Origin: Mesorhizobium prunaredense
GTDB taxonomy: Bacteria; Pseudomonadota; Alphaproteobacteria; Rhizobiales; Rhizobiaceae
DNA: 64,000 nucleotides
NCBI RefSeq assembly: GCF_900156895.1
Contig: NZ_FTPD01000003.1
Span: forward strand, 206,556 to 270,555
Direction of reading: 5' to 3'
The notes below the pieces were generated by a model. That model did no database searches. It worked only from the letters and a program-made list of their open reading frames with translations, and was not told where the DNA came from. A program made the position numbers and the translations under genes. The stretch's first letter is position 1, and the number at the start of each line of letters is the position of its first letter. Shown one piece after another: positions 50,755 to 58,786 of the stretch.

Positions 50755-51759
50755 TCAAGAGCCCATGCCCTTCAGGGCCTTGGCGTTTTCGGCCCACTTG
50801 GCGCGCTCGGCGTCCGGCAGCGGAATCAGGCCCTTGTCGGCCAGATAACCATCAGGACCCCATGCACCCTCCGAGGTGTACTCGGCGATGAACTCCTGCA
50901 TGCCGGGGATGACGCCGACATGCTCTTTCTTGGCATAGACATAGAGCGAGCGGGAAACGCCGTAATCGCCGGATGCGATGTTCTCGAAGGTCGGCTCGAC
51001 GCCGTCGACCTTGTGGCCCTGCAGCTTGTCGGCGTTCTGGTCAAGGAACGAGAAACCAAAGATGCCGAAGGCATTGGGGTTGGCTTCCAGCTTCTGGACG
51101 ATCAGATTGTCGTTTTCGCCGGCCTCGACAAAAGCGCCGTCTTCGCGGATCTCGCCGCAGCCCTTTTCATTAGCCGCCTTCACTTCTTCCTGACAGGCCG
51201 CGTCCATGACGAGCTCGACGAATGCATCGCGCGTGCCAGATGTCGGCGGCGGGCCAAGCACCTCGATCTTCGTCGCGGGAAGCGACGAATCGACATCCGA
51301 CCAGTTCTTGTAGGGGTTGGGGACGACCTTGCCGTCAACAGCGACGTTCTTGGCGAGCGCCTTGAAAATCTGTTCCTTGGTCAGATCAACGACAGTCCCT
51401 GCCTTCGAGTTGGCCAGTACGATGCCGTCGAAGCCAACCTTGATCTCGACCGGCGTCACGCCGTTTGCCTTGCAGGTTTTAAGCTCGCTGTCCTTGATGG
51501 CGCGCGACGCATTGGTGAAGTCGGCGGTATTTTCGCCGACGCCCTGGCAAAACAGCTTCATGCCGCCGCCGGTGCCAGTCGACTCGACGACCGGGGTCTT
51601 GATCTTTCCGCTCTGGCCAAGCTTTTCAGCGACAGCCGTCGTAAAGGGGAACACTGTGGACGAACCGACGATTTGAATCTGGTCGCGCGCGGCGGCATAA
51701 CCAGCCGACGCGGCGAGCGCAAGCGCCGCGGCCGACGCCGTAAGGAGGAATTTTTTCAT
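50755..51759 (-). CDS. pstS: Periplasmic phosphate-binding protein PstS
   Basis: The 334-residue protein has a signal peptide (MKKFLLTASAAALALAASAGYAAA) and phosphate-binding segments QIVGSSTVFPFT, ESTGTGGGMKLFC, NASRAIKDSE and PPTSGTRDAFVELV. It is the first gene of pstSCAB-phoU-phoB and has Pho boxes 75-105 bases upstream. No phoR gene is next to it in this window. Confidence 0.96.
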   Translation of the reverse strand: MKKFLLTASAAALALAASAGYAAARDQIQIVGSSTVFPFTTAVAEKLGQSGKIKTPVVESTGTGGGMKLFCQGVGENTADFTNASRAIKDSELKTCKANGVTPVEIKVGFDGIVLANSKAGTVVDLTKEQIFKALAKNVAVDGKVVPNPYKNWSDVDSSLPATKIEVLGPPPTSGTRDAFVELVMDAACQEEVKAANEKGCGEIREDGAFVEAGENDNLIVQKLEANPNAFGIFGFSFLDQNADKLQGHKVDGVEPTFENIASGDYGVSRSLYVYAKKEHVGVIPGMQEFIAEYTSEGAWGPDGYLADKGLIPLPDAERAKWAENAKALKGMGS

Positions 51760-51834
51760 GTGGCCTGCTCCTGTTCGGAAAATGGTCTATCGGCGCCATT
51801 CCTTCGGCGCCCGCTGAGGCCATAGCCCCCGATT

Positions 51835-51863
51835 ATTACAGTCACATGACAGTTTGATGTCAG
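51835..51863 (-). promoter_or_regulatory. Pho boxes of the pst operon
   Basis: On the minus strand CTGACAT, CTGTCAT and CTGTAAT follow one another at exact 11-base spacing (starting at 51863, 51852 and 51841), the direct-repeat pattern bound by PhoB. Confidence 0.88.
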
Positions 51864-52311
51864 CCCGGTAACCGCCGTACAGCCTGTCGAAAAGGAAGGG
51901 CCGCGGGTCTCGCCGCTACAGCCGTGGTTTGCCGCTGGAATCAGCAGCTTGCGCGATTTGCGGCCGGCATTTGCCCTCGACGGGCGAACAATTGGCGCCG
52001 AAAAGAAAATCCGGGCGGGAGCGCGTTGCATGCGGCCAAGGAGGTCATGGCCGCGCCATCGCCGAAGCAGGTCCGTTGGGGTAAATCTGACCCTGCTTCT
52101 TGCCGGCGGTCGCTGCTCCCGCCCGTAACTGGAGGAGCGGAACTCAATGCGCTTATTGTTCCAACCGGACGCATGCTTTGGTATGGTGCGATCGCACCAT
52201 AGTCTTGTCGCAACGCGTCGCCGAATCGGGTGGACCCGATAGGCTGACGTGGTTATCCCGCGCTAGGCTGGATTTCTCCGTCCGCGGACCTTTTCGAGCA
52301 GGCGCCGCCTG

Positions 52312-52341
52312 GGGCTAATGGGCTTAGGGCTGATGGGCTTG
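52312..52341 (+). repeat. 15-bp tandem duplication
   Basis: GGGCTAATGGGCTTA and GGGCTGATGGGCTTG lie in direct tandem (two mismatches). Confidence 0.85.
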
Positions 52342-52390
52342 CGCAGGCAATCGTCCATGCCCGACCCCAATCGCGCCAAAGTCGCGCCAG

Positions 52391-52461
52391 GGACGCTACG
52401 GCACTTTGATTTTTGCGCATGATCCCCAGCGAAATCGATTCCGATTCTCCGGGTCATGCGC
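52391..52461 (-). repeat. Interspersed palindromic repeat family 1, copy B
   Basis: Inverted copy of the element at 45226: palindrome arms GCGCATGATCCC and GGGTCATGCGC, with the same flank (GGACGCTACGGCACTTTGAT) on the other side. A more worn relative spans about 53144-53208. Confidence 0.72.
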
Positions 52462-52538
52462 TAGCCTTGCCCGCAGTGTATTCCGACGGTTGTCGGTAGA
52501 ACCGAAGCCGCGTTATAGATCCCGCAAGGGTGTTGCCG

Positions 52539-52901
52539 ATGTTGCGACGGATCCTGCCTTTTTTCGTGTGCCCGATGCTGCTGTTAGGGAGCGGCTGCTC
52601 GCGCAGCTACGACGGCACCGTCGTCATTCCAAGGCCGCTCGATGTCCGGCGGTTCTGGGACCGGCCGCCGCAGCAGGCGCAAGCCGAACAGCCGCAGTTG
52701 CTGCAGACCGATGTCTTTCCTGCGGCGCCCGAAACGCCGGAAACAGCGGCGGCCCGCAAAATCGACACCTCCGTGGCGCCGAGAAGGAAAATCGCCAGGA
52801 TTGCCAAACAACCGCCGACGCCGTCATCCGAGCCGGCGAAACCGCTCACCTGCAGGAACGTCAGCCAACCCGGAAAACGGGTTCGCATGGTCTGCGAATA
52901 G
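52539..52901 (+). CDS. Hypothetical lipoprotein
   Basis: A 120-residue protein with a lipoprotein signal (MLRRILPFFVCPMLLLGSGC) and a Pro/Gln/Arg-rich, low-complexity body ending in LTCRNVSQPGKRVRMVCE, where two Cys may pair. AAGGG precedes the start. No family is recognised. Confidence 0.6.
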   Translation: MLRRILPFFVCPMLLLGSGCSRSYDGTVVIPRPLDVRRFWDRPPQQAQAEQPQLLQTDVFPAAPETPETAAARKIDTSVAPRRKIARIAKQPPTPSSEPAKPLTCRNVSQPGKRVRMVCE

Positions 52902-53237
52902 CCAGCCGGCATTCAAGCGCTGGCAGCTAAAAAGATGCGCCGCCCTGAAAACGTTGCTGCGCACCTGACGCGCGGTTCGGTCAGACGCGCAGGCCGAGGG
53001 CATGAGCCGACTGGCGGGTTTCGGGCTGCCTGATCGGCGTTGCCGCCAGCCGCATTGAACCTTATCCGGCCTTCCACGTTAAACACCTATTGCAGCGCCG
53101 CGCGTCGCTTTGGACGCACAAAGCACGCTGTGGCGTTTGGATTTGGCGCATGGTCCTTTCCGAACCGAGGGCAGCGGAGCAGAGATCGATCCCGATCCCT
53201 TGGGTGATGCGCTGGATGGTCAAAGGAGACCGAACAC
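52902..53237. other. Intergenic, worn palindromic repeat
   Basis: No gene seen. TGAAC (53056-53060), N16, CGTT (53077-53080) is a one-mismatch EcfG-type promoter. A degenerate copy of repeat family 1 follows at about 53144-53208. Confidence 0.35.
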
Positions 53238-53495
53238 ATGTCGATTCACTTCACTGTCTCGGACGTGACCAGAAATCTGTTTCACTTGCCCGGAAATCTG
53301 CTTCACTCGCCCAGAAGTCTGTTTCACTCGTTGAGACTGGACCATGAGCGCGCGCCGAGACCTCTCAGTCCTGAGCAAAGTCTTTTGCTGGAATGCTATC
53401 TGGCCGGTCAGATTCCGGAATCGGCCTGGAGCGACTACGTCTTCGAGACGCCGGAATTGGCGCGCCATGTCAATGCGAGACGCGGGCAACACTGA
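53238..53495 (+). CDS. Small hypothetical protein with three peptide repeats
   Basis: An 85-residue protein preceded by AAAGGAG. Residues 12-32 are three seven-residue repeats (RNLFHLP, GNLLHSP, RSLFHSL) coded by a 21-bp tandem repeat. The C-terminal part (LSPEQSLLLECYLAGQIPESAWSDYVFETPELARHV) looks like a short helical domain. Function unknown. Confidence 0.6.
   Translation: MSIHFTVSDVTRNLFHLPGNLLHSPRSLFHSLRLDHERAPRPLSPEQSLLLECYLAGQIPESAWSDYVFETPELARHVNARRGQH
53272..53334 (+). repeat. 21-bp tandem repeat, three copies
   Basis: Units like GAAATCTGTTTCACTTGCCC at 53272, 53293 and 53314, in frame within the small gene. Confidence 0.88.
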
Positions 53496-53891
53496 TATCT
53501 GGTGAACCGGGAACCAGGCCGATCGCGCGAGGTGACGCCACCGAACAACGCTTGGCGGAATCGGCGGCCCGATCAGTGTGCCGTTGCGCTTGAAGCCGAG
53601 GGTGCCCGACTACAATCGCCCTCGATACAAAAAGGCCGGCACATGGCCGACCTTTCCTTCCACCTCGACCGCGCCAGTACATCCGTGGTCACGAGTTGGA
53701 GGTGAATTGCCGCCCAGTAGATAGGGATTTGGTTAACGAATCCTTAACCGACGGGAACTGCTCGTCGACGCGTCGTGGCCAATCTGCTTTGCGTTTTCGT
53801 GATCAGTGCGGAAAGTCCTCTTGCAGCTGAAATGCCGAAAGCGAACCCCGCCTCTCGGGGCGAGGGTTCCATTCTTGAAAACGACGATCTG
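53496..53891. other. Intergenic, nothing convincing
   Basis: About 395 bases. An imperfect hairpin AAAGGCCGGC / GGCCGACCTTT at 53631-53657 may end transcripts of the preceding gene. No supported coding region. Confidence 0.35.
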
Positions 53892-54074
53892 TTACTGAGC
53901 GGGGGCTGTCTGAACTGGCGGGGTTGCGGGTGCCGGCGTCATCGTGTCGGCTGGAGGCGGCGGCAATTGGCCAGCGGTCGTCGCCTGCGTTCCTCCCGAT
54001 TGAGTTTGGTCACACGCCGCCAGGGCAGCAAGCGCCAGGCCGAACGCGGCGAATAAGGGTAGTTTGCGGGTCAT
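53892..54074 (-). CDS. Small lipoprotein
   Basis: A 60-residue protein with a lipoprotein signal and lipobox (FAAFGLALAALAAC) and a short Pro/Thr/Gln-rich mature part (PPPPADTMTPAPATPP). AAGGGA precedes the ATG. Such small Pro-rich lipoproteins are common in rhizobia; function unknown. Confidence 0.65.
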   Translation of the reverse strand: MTRKLPLFAAFGLALAALAACDQTQSGGTQATTAGQLPPPPADTMTPAPATPPVQTAPAQ

Positions 54075-54251
54075 ATACAGTCCCTTCCATGGACGCCACC
54101 CGCGCAGGCCTGATCATCAGGACCGCTGCCTCCTGGTCAACCGTCGCTTCGTCGTCGACGCTTCAAACATTCTTACGTCCGGTAAAAGGCGGCGGGCCTT
54201 CGGGCTCGGTTTGGGTCGGCCTGGGCAAGCAAAACCGTGAGGGCGAAAGCC

Positions 54252-55118
54252 TCACGCCGCGGCCTGCGACTTCACATAAGCGATATAGCCGCGCACGTCG
54301 GCCGCCGGCTCGGCATAGGCCTTGCCGAGCTTCTTCTCGATCGCCGCCATGTACTCCTTCGCCCATTGGGGCAGTGCGTAGTCGATGGCGGCCAGGAATT
54401 CGAGCGTCGCCGCCAGGCGGATGTCGGCGATCGACGGGTTCTTGCCGCCGATGAACGGCTTGCCGTTCCTGAAGAAGCTGTGAAAGACCTCCAGCGGCTC
54501 GGCTATCGCTGTTATAGCGGCCTTCTGGGCTTCCGCCTTCTTGTCGGGAGGAGCGTCGCTGTGGCCGACCTCGCCGGCATATTGCGGGAAATTCAGCGCA
54601 GGATAGGTGGCGCGCGCCACATAGGGGTAGAGCGTGCCGATCAGGTAGAACATGGCGCTGTCGATCATCGCCCGCTTGGCCGGCGCCTTGGGATATAATT
54701 TCTCCAGCCCATGCTTGTTGGCGAGATACTGCATGATGGCGCAGCTTTCCCACAACACGCCCCTAGGCAGGCCCTTGTCCTCGATCATCGGCGTCAGATG
54801 GGCCGGGTTTCGTGCCATATACTCGGGCGAGCGCGTGTGGCCCCATACGTCGGTCTCGGAATGGTCGAGCCCGGCCGCGCGTGCAAACACCCGTACGCTC
54901 ATATTGTTGACGCTCGGCTTCAGCATGCTGAGCGTCAGCGCAGGCTTCTTTCCTGATTTCGCCTTGGTCTTCCGCGCCGATTTCGCGGACGCCTTGGCTG
55001 CAGGTTTTGCGGCGGCTTTCGTTGCCGACTTGGCGGAAGCGCCCGACGCCTTGGCGGATGGTTTTGTGGCGGCCTTGGCAGCCGGCTTCTTCGCACTTTT
55101 CGTTGTCGTCTTTGCCAT
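54252..55118 (-). CDS. Glutathione S-transferase with histone-H1-like Lys/Ala-rich N-terminal tail
   Basis: The 288-residue protein begins with about 62 residues made almost only of Lys, Ala, Ser, Thr and Pro (MAKTTTKSAKKPAAKAATKP and onward), like bacterial histone H1 homologues. A GST follows: a thioredoxin-like half (about 65-140, KPSVNNMSVRVFARAAGLDHSETDV ... LWESCAIMQYLANKHGLEKLYP) and an alpha-helical half (about 150-285, PFIGGKNPSIADIRLAATLEFL). The start at 55118 follows GGGAGGA, so the tail is translated. It lies 26 bases after a VOC gene in one operon. Tail and GST are in one frame with no stop. Confidence 0.88.
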   Translation of the reverse strand: MAKTTTKSAKKPAAKAATKPSAKASGASAKSATKAAAKPAAKASAKSARKTKAKSGKKPALTLSMLKPSVNNMSVRVFARAAGLDHSETDVWGHTRSPEYMARNPAHLTPMIEDKGLPRGVLWESCAIMQYLANKHGLEKLYPKAPAKRAMIDSAMFYLIGTLYPYVARATYPALNFPQYAGEVGHSDAPPDKKAEAQKAAITAIAEPLEVFHSFFRNGKPFIGGKNPSIADIRLAATLEFLAAIDYALPQWAKEYMAAIEKKLGKAYAEPAADVRGYIAYVKSQAAA

Positions 55119-55144
55119 TGTGGTCCTCCCTCGGGTTGATGTCG

Positions 55145-55726
55145 TCAGTATGGATTTTTCGGCGCGCGGTCCTCCGACAAGGTCGCACGGGAGCGCTCGA
55201 CCAGCGCCTGGATCGCGTCGGCGAGATGCACTTCGGCGATTGCGTAGTCGCCGCGGGCGACGCGAAGCTTGTGCGCCTGCATCAGAACGTCGGCATGGGT
55301 GAAGCCCGCCGGCGGCTCGAAACGGTAGGAAGCGAGCTCGATCAGCAGGCCGAGCGGATCCTCGAAATAGATCGAATCCATGAAACCGCGATCCTTGACG
55401 CCGCTGTGCTTGATGGCGCGCTCGTCGAGCCGGGCGACCGCCTGCAGGAAGGTGACCCGCGACACCGCAAACGCGATGTGATGGACGCAGCCCGGATCGG
55501 TCGGCGTGCGCCGTTTGACCGGCGTGCGGCTCTCGTCGGTGAAGATGGTGATCAGCCGGCCGTCGCCCGGATCGAAGTAGAGGTGGCTTTCGCTGGCCTT
55601 GTCGAGATTGGGCTGCTCGAAGATGAAAGGCATGCCAAGCACGCCCTCCCAGAAATCGATCGACGTCTGGCGCCCGGCGCCGACCAGCGTGATGTGATGG
55701 ACGCCTTGCGATTGCAGTTTTTGCAT
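55145..55726 (-). CDS. VOC-family (glyoxalase/dioxygenase-like) protein
   Basis: A 193-residue protein with a VOC metal-binding fold: GVHHITLVGAG (His), CVHHIAFAVSR (His) and DPLGLLIELASY (Glu). It is the first gene of a two-gene operon with the tailed GST. CCAGGGAGAGG precedes the start. The joint function may be detoxification of electrophiles. Confidence 0.85.
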   Translation of the reverse strand: MQKLQSQGVHHITLVGAGRQTSIDFWEGVLGMPFIFEQPNLDKASESHLYFDPGDGRLITIFTDESRTPVKRRTPTDPGCVHHIAFAVSRVTFLQAVARLDERAIKHSGVKDRGFMDSIYFEDPLGLLIELASYRFEPPAGFTHADVLMQAHKLRVARGDYAIAEVHLADAIQALVERSRATLSEDRAPKNPY

Positions 55727-55912
55727 GGGACCTCTCCCTGGCAGCCGGACGACGTCGTGTTATTTTCGCCCCCGGTGCCGCTCGCGGTTGTGCTGCCTTG
55801 TGCCTGGCACGAGGATTATCTGGAGATGCTAAATCAACCGGCGACGATGCGCCAGAAGCCAAGCCACATAGGGACGCTTGCATTTGGAAGGCCTTGGTAG
55901 CGCAAACGGTGG

Positions 55913-56326
55913 CTAAGCGCTGCGAGCCTTTCGGCCGCCCCCAAGCTCGATGATTCTTTGAGCCGCCTTCGCGATAAAGCCGGACCGGGTATAACCGTGC
56001 GCCTCAGCAAAGGCGTCAATTTGGCTTAGAACATCTTCAGCGAGCGTGATGTTCACGCGGACAGCTTTCTTGGCCTCGGTCTTCACCGCAACCAAAATTG
56101 CAACGCCGTCTCGATTATCGGCGTCGGCCATGACATCTTCCAAGCTGGAGGGTTCTGGAATGGCTTCGCCATCTTCGACAAGCCCTTCGATGTGAAAGGC
56201 AAGGGCCTCCTCAGCCATAGCACGAGCGTCGTCCAGATCGGTGCCGGCGGTGACAACGCCGGGAAAATCAGGAAAGGACACACCGAAGTCGGTATCCTTA
56301 TGGATCAATCCGATATACTGCTTCAT
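55913..56326 (-). CDS. hicB: HicB-family antitoxin
   Basis: The 137-residue protein has an N-terminal HicB partial RNase H-like fold (YIGLIHKDTDFGVSFPDFPGVVTAGTDLDDARAMAEEALAFHIEGL) and a C-terminal ribbon-helix-helix DNA-binding part (VRVNITLAEDVLSQIDAFAEAHGYTRSGFIAKAAQRIIE). It neutralises HicA and represses the operon. hicA lies immediately upstream, 5 bases away. Confidence 0.93.
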   Translation of the reverse strand: MKQYIGLIHKDTDFGVSFPDFPGVVTAGTDLDDARAMAEEALAFHIEGLVEDGEAIPEPSSLEDVMADADNRDGVAILVAVKTEAKKAVRVNITLAEDVLSQIDAFAEAHGYTRSGFIAKAAQRIIELGGGRKARSA

Positions 56327-56331
56327 TGTAT

Positions 56332-56505
56332 CTACCTCAGCCTTAGACCGGATTGACGTTCAATGCTCCGCAAGGTTCCCAAAGGAATATCCCTTTTGGG
56401 GTGTGGAACCGTGACCCTACCGGCTTTCTTCTTGTGTTTGAATTGTGCATGGCTGCCCCTTCGAGCAACTTCATACCGACCATCAGCCTCCAGGGCTTTG
56501 ATCAC
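56332..56505 (-). CDS. hicA: HicA-family mRNA interferase toxin, short or eroded N-terminus
   Basis: A 57-residue frame from GTG 56505 reads VIKALEADGRYEVARRGSHA, then QFKHKKKAGRVTVPHPKRDI, then PLGTLRSIERQSGLRLR. This is nearly the whole HicA fold with the active-site His in GSH. Normal HicA has about five more residues; here an in-frame TAG (56517-56515) stands just upstream and no ATG is available. The usual Trp of DGW is Arg. Either GTG is the start or the toxin's 5' end has been lost at a junction near 56510. Confidence 0.8.
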   Translation of the reverse strand: MIKALEADGRYEVARRGSHAQFKHKKKAGRVTVPHPKRDIPLGTLRSIERQSGLRLR

Positions 56506-56639
56506 GTCTGCACACTAGTTGCAAAAGAATGCAACAAAAAAGCCAAAGTCAGTCTTTCAAATAGCCGTGTCCGCTCAAGGGCTTGTTTGCCGGCAGCTTC
56601 CGCACAAGCCGCGGTCGCACCCTGCCTTGCGCCCTTCCT

Positions 56640-56905
56640 CGACAATCGTCAGTCTCAATTCCTCGAAGTGCCTTTTGAAGCCGCTCTTAATTTGGCTCCG
56701 TGGATACCGCCGCCCGTACATGCATTCTTGCTTCAGAATGTCGGAATACAGCGGGCACTGGCCGTTCTCACTGCTTCTTCGGCGATCGGCTTGTAAGGAA
56801 GCCTTTCATTGGACCAGCATCGTCCTGCCGACGCCACCAGCATCGCGGCCAACAGGCCTGCCAGGAACTCCCCGCGTTGGTCCCTCCCGACCAAGGAGGT
56901 ATGTT
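56640..56905 (-). pseudogene. Frameshifted duplicate of the gene at 60933-61310
   Basis: Read on the minus strand this stretch encodes FLAGLLAAMLVASAGRCWSN, ERLPYKPIAEEAVRTASA, then after a one-base loss ILKQECMYGRRYPRSQIKSG and FKRHFEELRL. Both halves match the protein at 60933-61310 closely. The start codon region is also changed. It is a dead copy. Confidence 0.85.
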
Positions 56906-56950
56906 AGTCTCAATCAAAACCGTGCTGCCATCAATGCACAGTCAGTCCAA

Positions 56951-57265
56951 TCAGCCGGCGGGCTTGTAAACTCTTGCAGCTTTGTTGGCCGCTGCGAGCA
57001 CCGCCTTCATGTCGAGCTCTTCGAGGACAACGAGGTCGGTCACCGAGCCGCTTGCCCGCACCGCCAGGGCTAGGCCCATCCCAGCGGCCTGGTCCGGCAC
57101 CTCAGCATTGACCACGATATCATAGGCGCCGCGAGTAAACATCACACCGAAAACCTTGCCGCCAACGCTTTCAAAAAGCGCCTTGATTGCAGCTTCTCGG
57201 TCTGAGCCCTGTATCAATCCTTTATAGGCATTGGGTGCATAGTTTGCCAATATAGTCACTTTCAT
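56951..57265 (-). CDS. GYD-domain protein
   Basis: A 104-residue protein with the GYD family pattern: VTILANYAPNAYKGLIQGSDREAAIKALFESVGGKVFGVMFTRGAYDIVVNAEVPD. Small ferredoxin-like fold proteins of this group are widespread in rhizobia; role unknown. A plausible ribosome-binding site (GGAGG) precedes the ATG. Confidence 0.85.
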   Translation of the reverse strand: MKVTILANYAPNAYKGLIQGSDREAAIKALFESVGGKVFGVMFTRGAYDIVVNAEVPDQAAGMGLALAVRASGSVTDLVVLEELDMKAVLAAANKAARVYKPAG

Positions 57266-57561
57266 GGGTATTCCTCCAAAGCTTATACTCGTGTCGTATC
57301 AATATTTGACCAACACGGAGTTATTTATCTTTTCGCTACCAATTTACAGTGGTCTGTGAATGGCCCGACACCCTTCGGCCGCCAGGCCTAACCGGCTCGT
57401 GAGATCTCGCACTCGCCGGCTGGAGCGAATTATAGGCGATTTCATGCATCATTGCTAATTTAGTAAAATGATCATGATCCGTTCCCCTAGCCGCCAGATT
57501 GCACGGACCTAGAGTCGAATCGGTGCGTAAACGAGTGTGTGCCGGCGCCGCTGGACGGCTA

Positions 57562-57672
57562 GAGTTCATTCCTCCGATGATGCCCACCGTGGTAGCAAAG
57601 CCGCCCCAAGGCGATGACTGGATGCATGAAGCCAAATTCGACGGCTACCGCTCCCAGATCATCATCGACGCC
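57562..57672 (+). pseudogene. Fragment of an ATP-dependent DNA ligase (LigD type)
   Basis: About 37 residues, EFIPPMMPTVVAKPPQGDDW then MHEAKFDGYRSQIIIDAG, match the N-terminus of the ligase domain of LigD, including the adenylation Lys in KFDGYR. The sequence then runs into a stop (57694-57696). Nothing of the rest of the gene is present. Confidence 0.8.
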
Positions 57673-57682
57673 GGCTTAGGCG

Positions 57683-58039
57683 CTACCCAGCCGTAGGCGG
57701 ACTGACAGCTCGTTGTGTTTTCGCGACCGCTGGTCTGCCTCTGCGATCCGATCCTGGCAAGATATTGTCACCTACGAGACGGTCTTCGGACGATAGTTTG
57801 GGCGGTATGAAAGGACCGGTAGCGCCGATCTCACCCAGCCAATCCTCATAGCCTGCGTTCATTTTGGATTTCAGATCATCTGGCTGATCTATCCCGGATC
57901 GAAACAGGCTTATGAGGCGCCGCCCAAAGTGCTCTCTGGCTGGATGGCCTTTGGGAATTCCTGCCTCTGTGCAATAGTCGTTGAGAACCCTCGCCAGCGT
58001 TGCGAGTTGCTCGGAGTCTAGATGATCGTCGAATGACAT
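57683..58039 (-). CDS. Hypothetical protein
   Basis: A 118-residue soluble protein (MSFDDHLDSEQLATLARVLN ... HPAREHFGRRLISLFRSGID). The helical N-terminal half resembles uncharacterised rhizobial plasmid- or island-borne proteins. AAGGGATAAAG precedes the ATG. No function proposed. Confidence 0.6.
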   Translation of the reverse strand: MSFDDHLDSEQLATLARVLNDYCTEAGIPKGHPAREHFGRRLISLFRSGIDQPDDLKSKMNAGYEDWLGEIGATGPFIPPKLSSEDRLVGDNILPGSDRRGRPAVAKTQRAVSPPTAG

Positions 58040-58131
58040 CGCTTTATCCCTTGTGGGGCGAAAGCGTGATCGACTCTTCCAAGCGCCAACGCCCGTTCAG
58101 TTGGTCAGCGACATGCCTTCTGTACGCTTTG

Positions 58132-58410
58132 CTAGCGTATTAGCGAGTCAAATCGGACGGGGAGCGGCAAACCGAGCCTCTCCCAGTCAGTGCAGGTCGA
58201 AGCTGTGTCCGCTGCGGTGGGGCGGATGCGGCTAAAATCACCCTGCTTAAGCAGATCATCAGCGGCCGGATAATATTTTTTCAGCCGACGGAACGTTTTG
58301 TACCCGCCCAGTGTTATCATCCTGATCCCCGCATAGGGATCATAAAGGGCCTTGTCCCCTCTAGGCCCGAGTTTGAGTCCGCTGTCTCCCGGAAGTGTCC
58401 AGCTGCGCAA
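58132..58410 (-). CDS. Doubtful small ORF
   Basis: A 92-residue frame with a balanced composition in its middle (ALYDPYAGIRMITLGGYKTFRRLKKYYPAADDLLKQGDF) but without a recognised family or a good ribosome-binding site. It may be a remnant. Confidence 0.3.
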   Translation of the reverse strand: MRSWTLPGDSGLKLGPRGDKALYDPYAGIRMITLGGYKTFRRLKKYYPAADDLLKQGDFSRIRPTAADTASTCTDWERLGLPLPVRFDSLIR

Positions 58411-58481
58411 CGTTCGCGCTTTTGGAGCCGTCGACAGCGGACCCGACGCTCAGTGACCGCCAGCATCCTCGACGCGCAGTG

Positions 58482-58579
58482 TCATTTCTTCCTCAACCTC
58501 ACGCCGGCGCCGCCGCCATTCTCGGGGATGAACTCGACGCCGGCAGATTCGAGCGCTGCGCGGAAAGTCGCCCAGGGTT
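58482..58579 (-). pseudogene. C-terminal scrap of an XRE-type regulator
   Basis: On the minus strand the frame reads KPWATFRAALESAGVEFI then PENGGGAGVRLRKK and a stop. This tail is typical of short helix-turn-helix regulators of rhizobial mobile elements. The DNA-binding part is missing. Confidence 0.65.
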
Positions 58580-58786
58580 TCACTCGGCTTTCAGTACCTG
58601 GTGTCTGATCAACCAGTCACGGATGATCAATCGGACGGCTTCAGGTCGCGAAACATCATGCTCGGCAACAAATTGATCGACGCCCGCCAGCATGTCCGGT
58701 TGAAGGAGGACCATGATCGGCACACCCTTTCCAGTTGGGGCCGGGCCGCGCCGTTTCTTTGATACCACGGTTTCTTGCTTTGGCAT
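58580..58786 (-). CDS. Ribbon-helix-helix (CopG/MetJ-like) protein
   Basis: A 68-residue protein with basic start (KKRRGPAPTGKG) and an RHH core (PIMVLLQPDMLAGVDQFVAEHDVSRPEAVRLIIRDWLIRHQV). Probably a DNA-binding regulator, perhaps once an antitoxin; no partner gene is seen. Confidence 0.75.
   Translation of the reverse strand: MPKQETVVSKKRRGPAPTGKGVPIMVLLQPDMLAGVDQFVAEHDVSRPEAVRLIIRDWLIRHQVLKAE

Larger units (their letters stand above)
51864..52538. other. Non-coding region upstream of pstS
   Basis: About 675 bases with no supported gene. It holds a 15-bp tandem duplication (52312-52341) and a dispersed palindromic repeat (52391-52461). The usual place for phoR is empty. Confidence 0.5.

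Noticed and set aside
53056..53080. EcfG promoter for the gene at 53238
   Set aside because: The -35 has TGAAC instead of GGAAC and it lies 158 bases upstream; kept only as a weak possibility.
54252..55883. A 543-residue frame joining the VOC region and GST
   Set aside because: Its first half is the VOC gene read out of frame; the real start of the GST gene is 55118.
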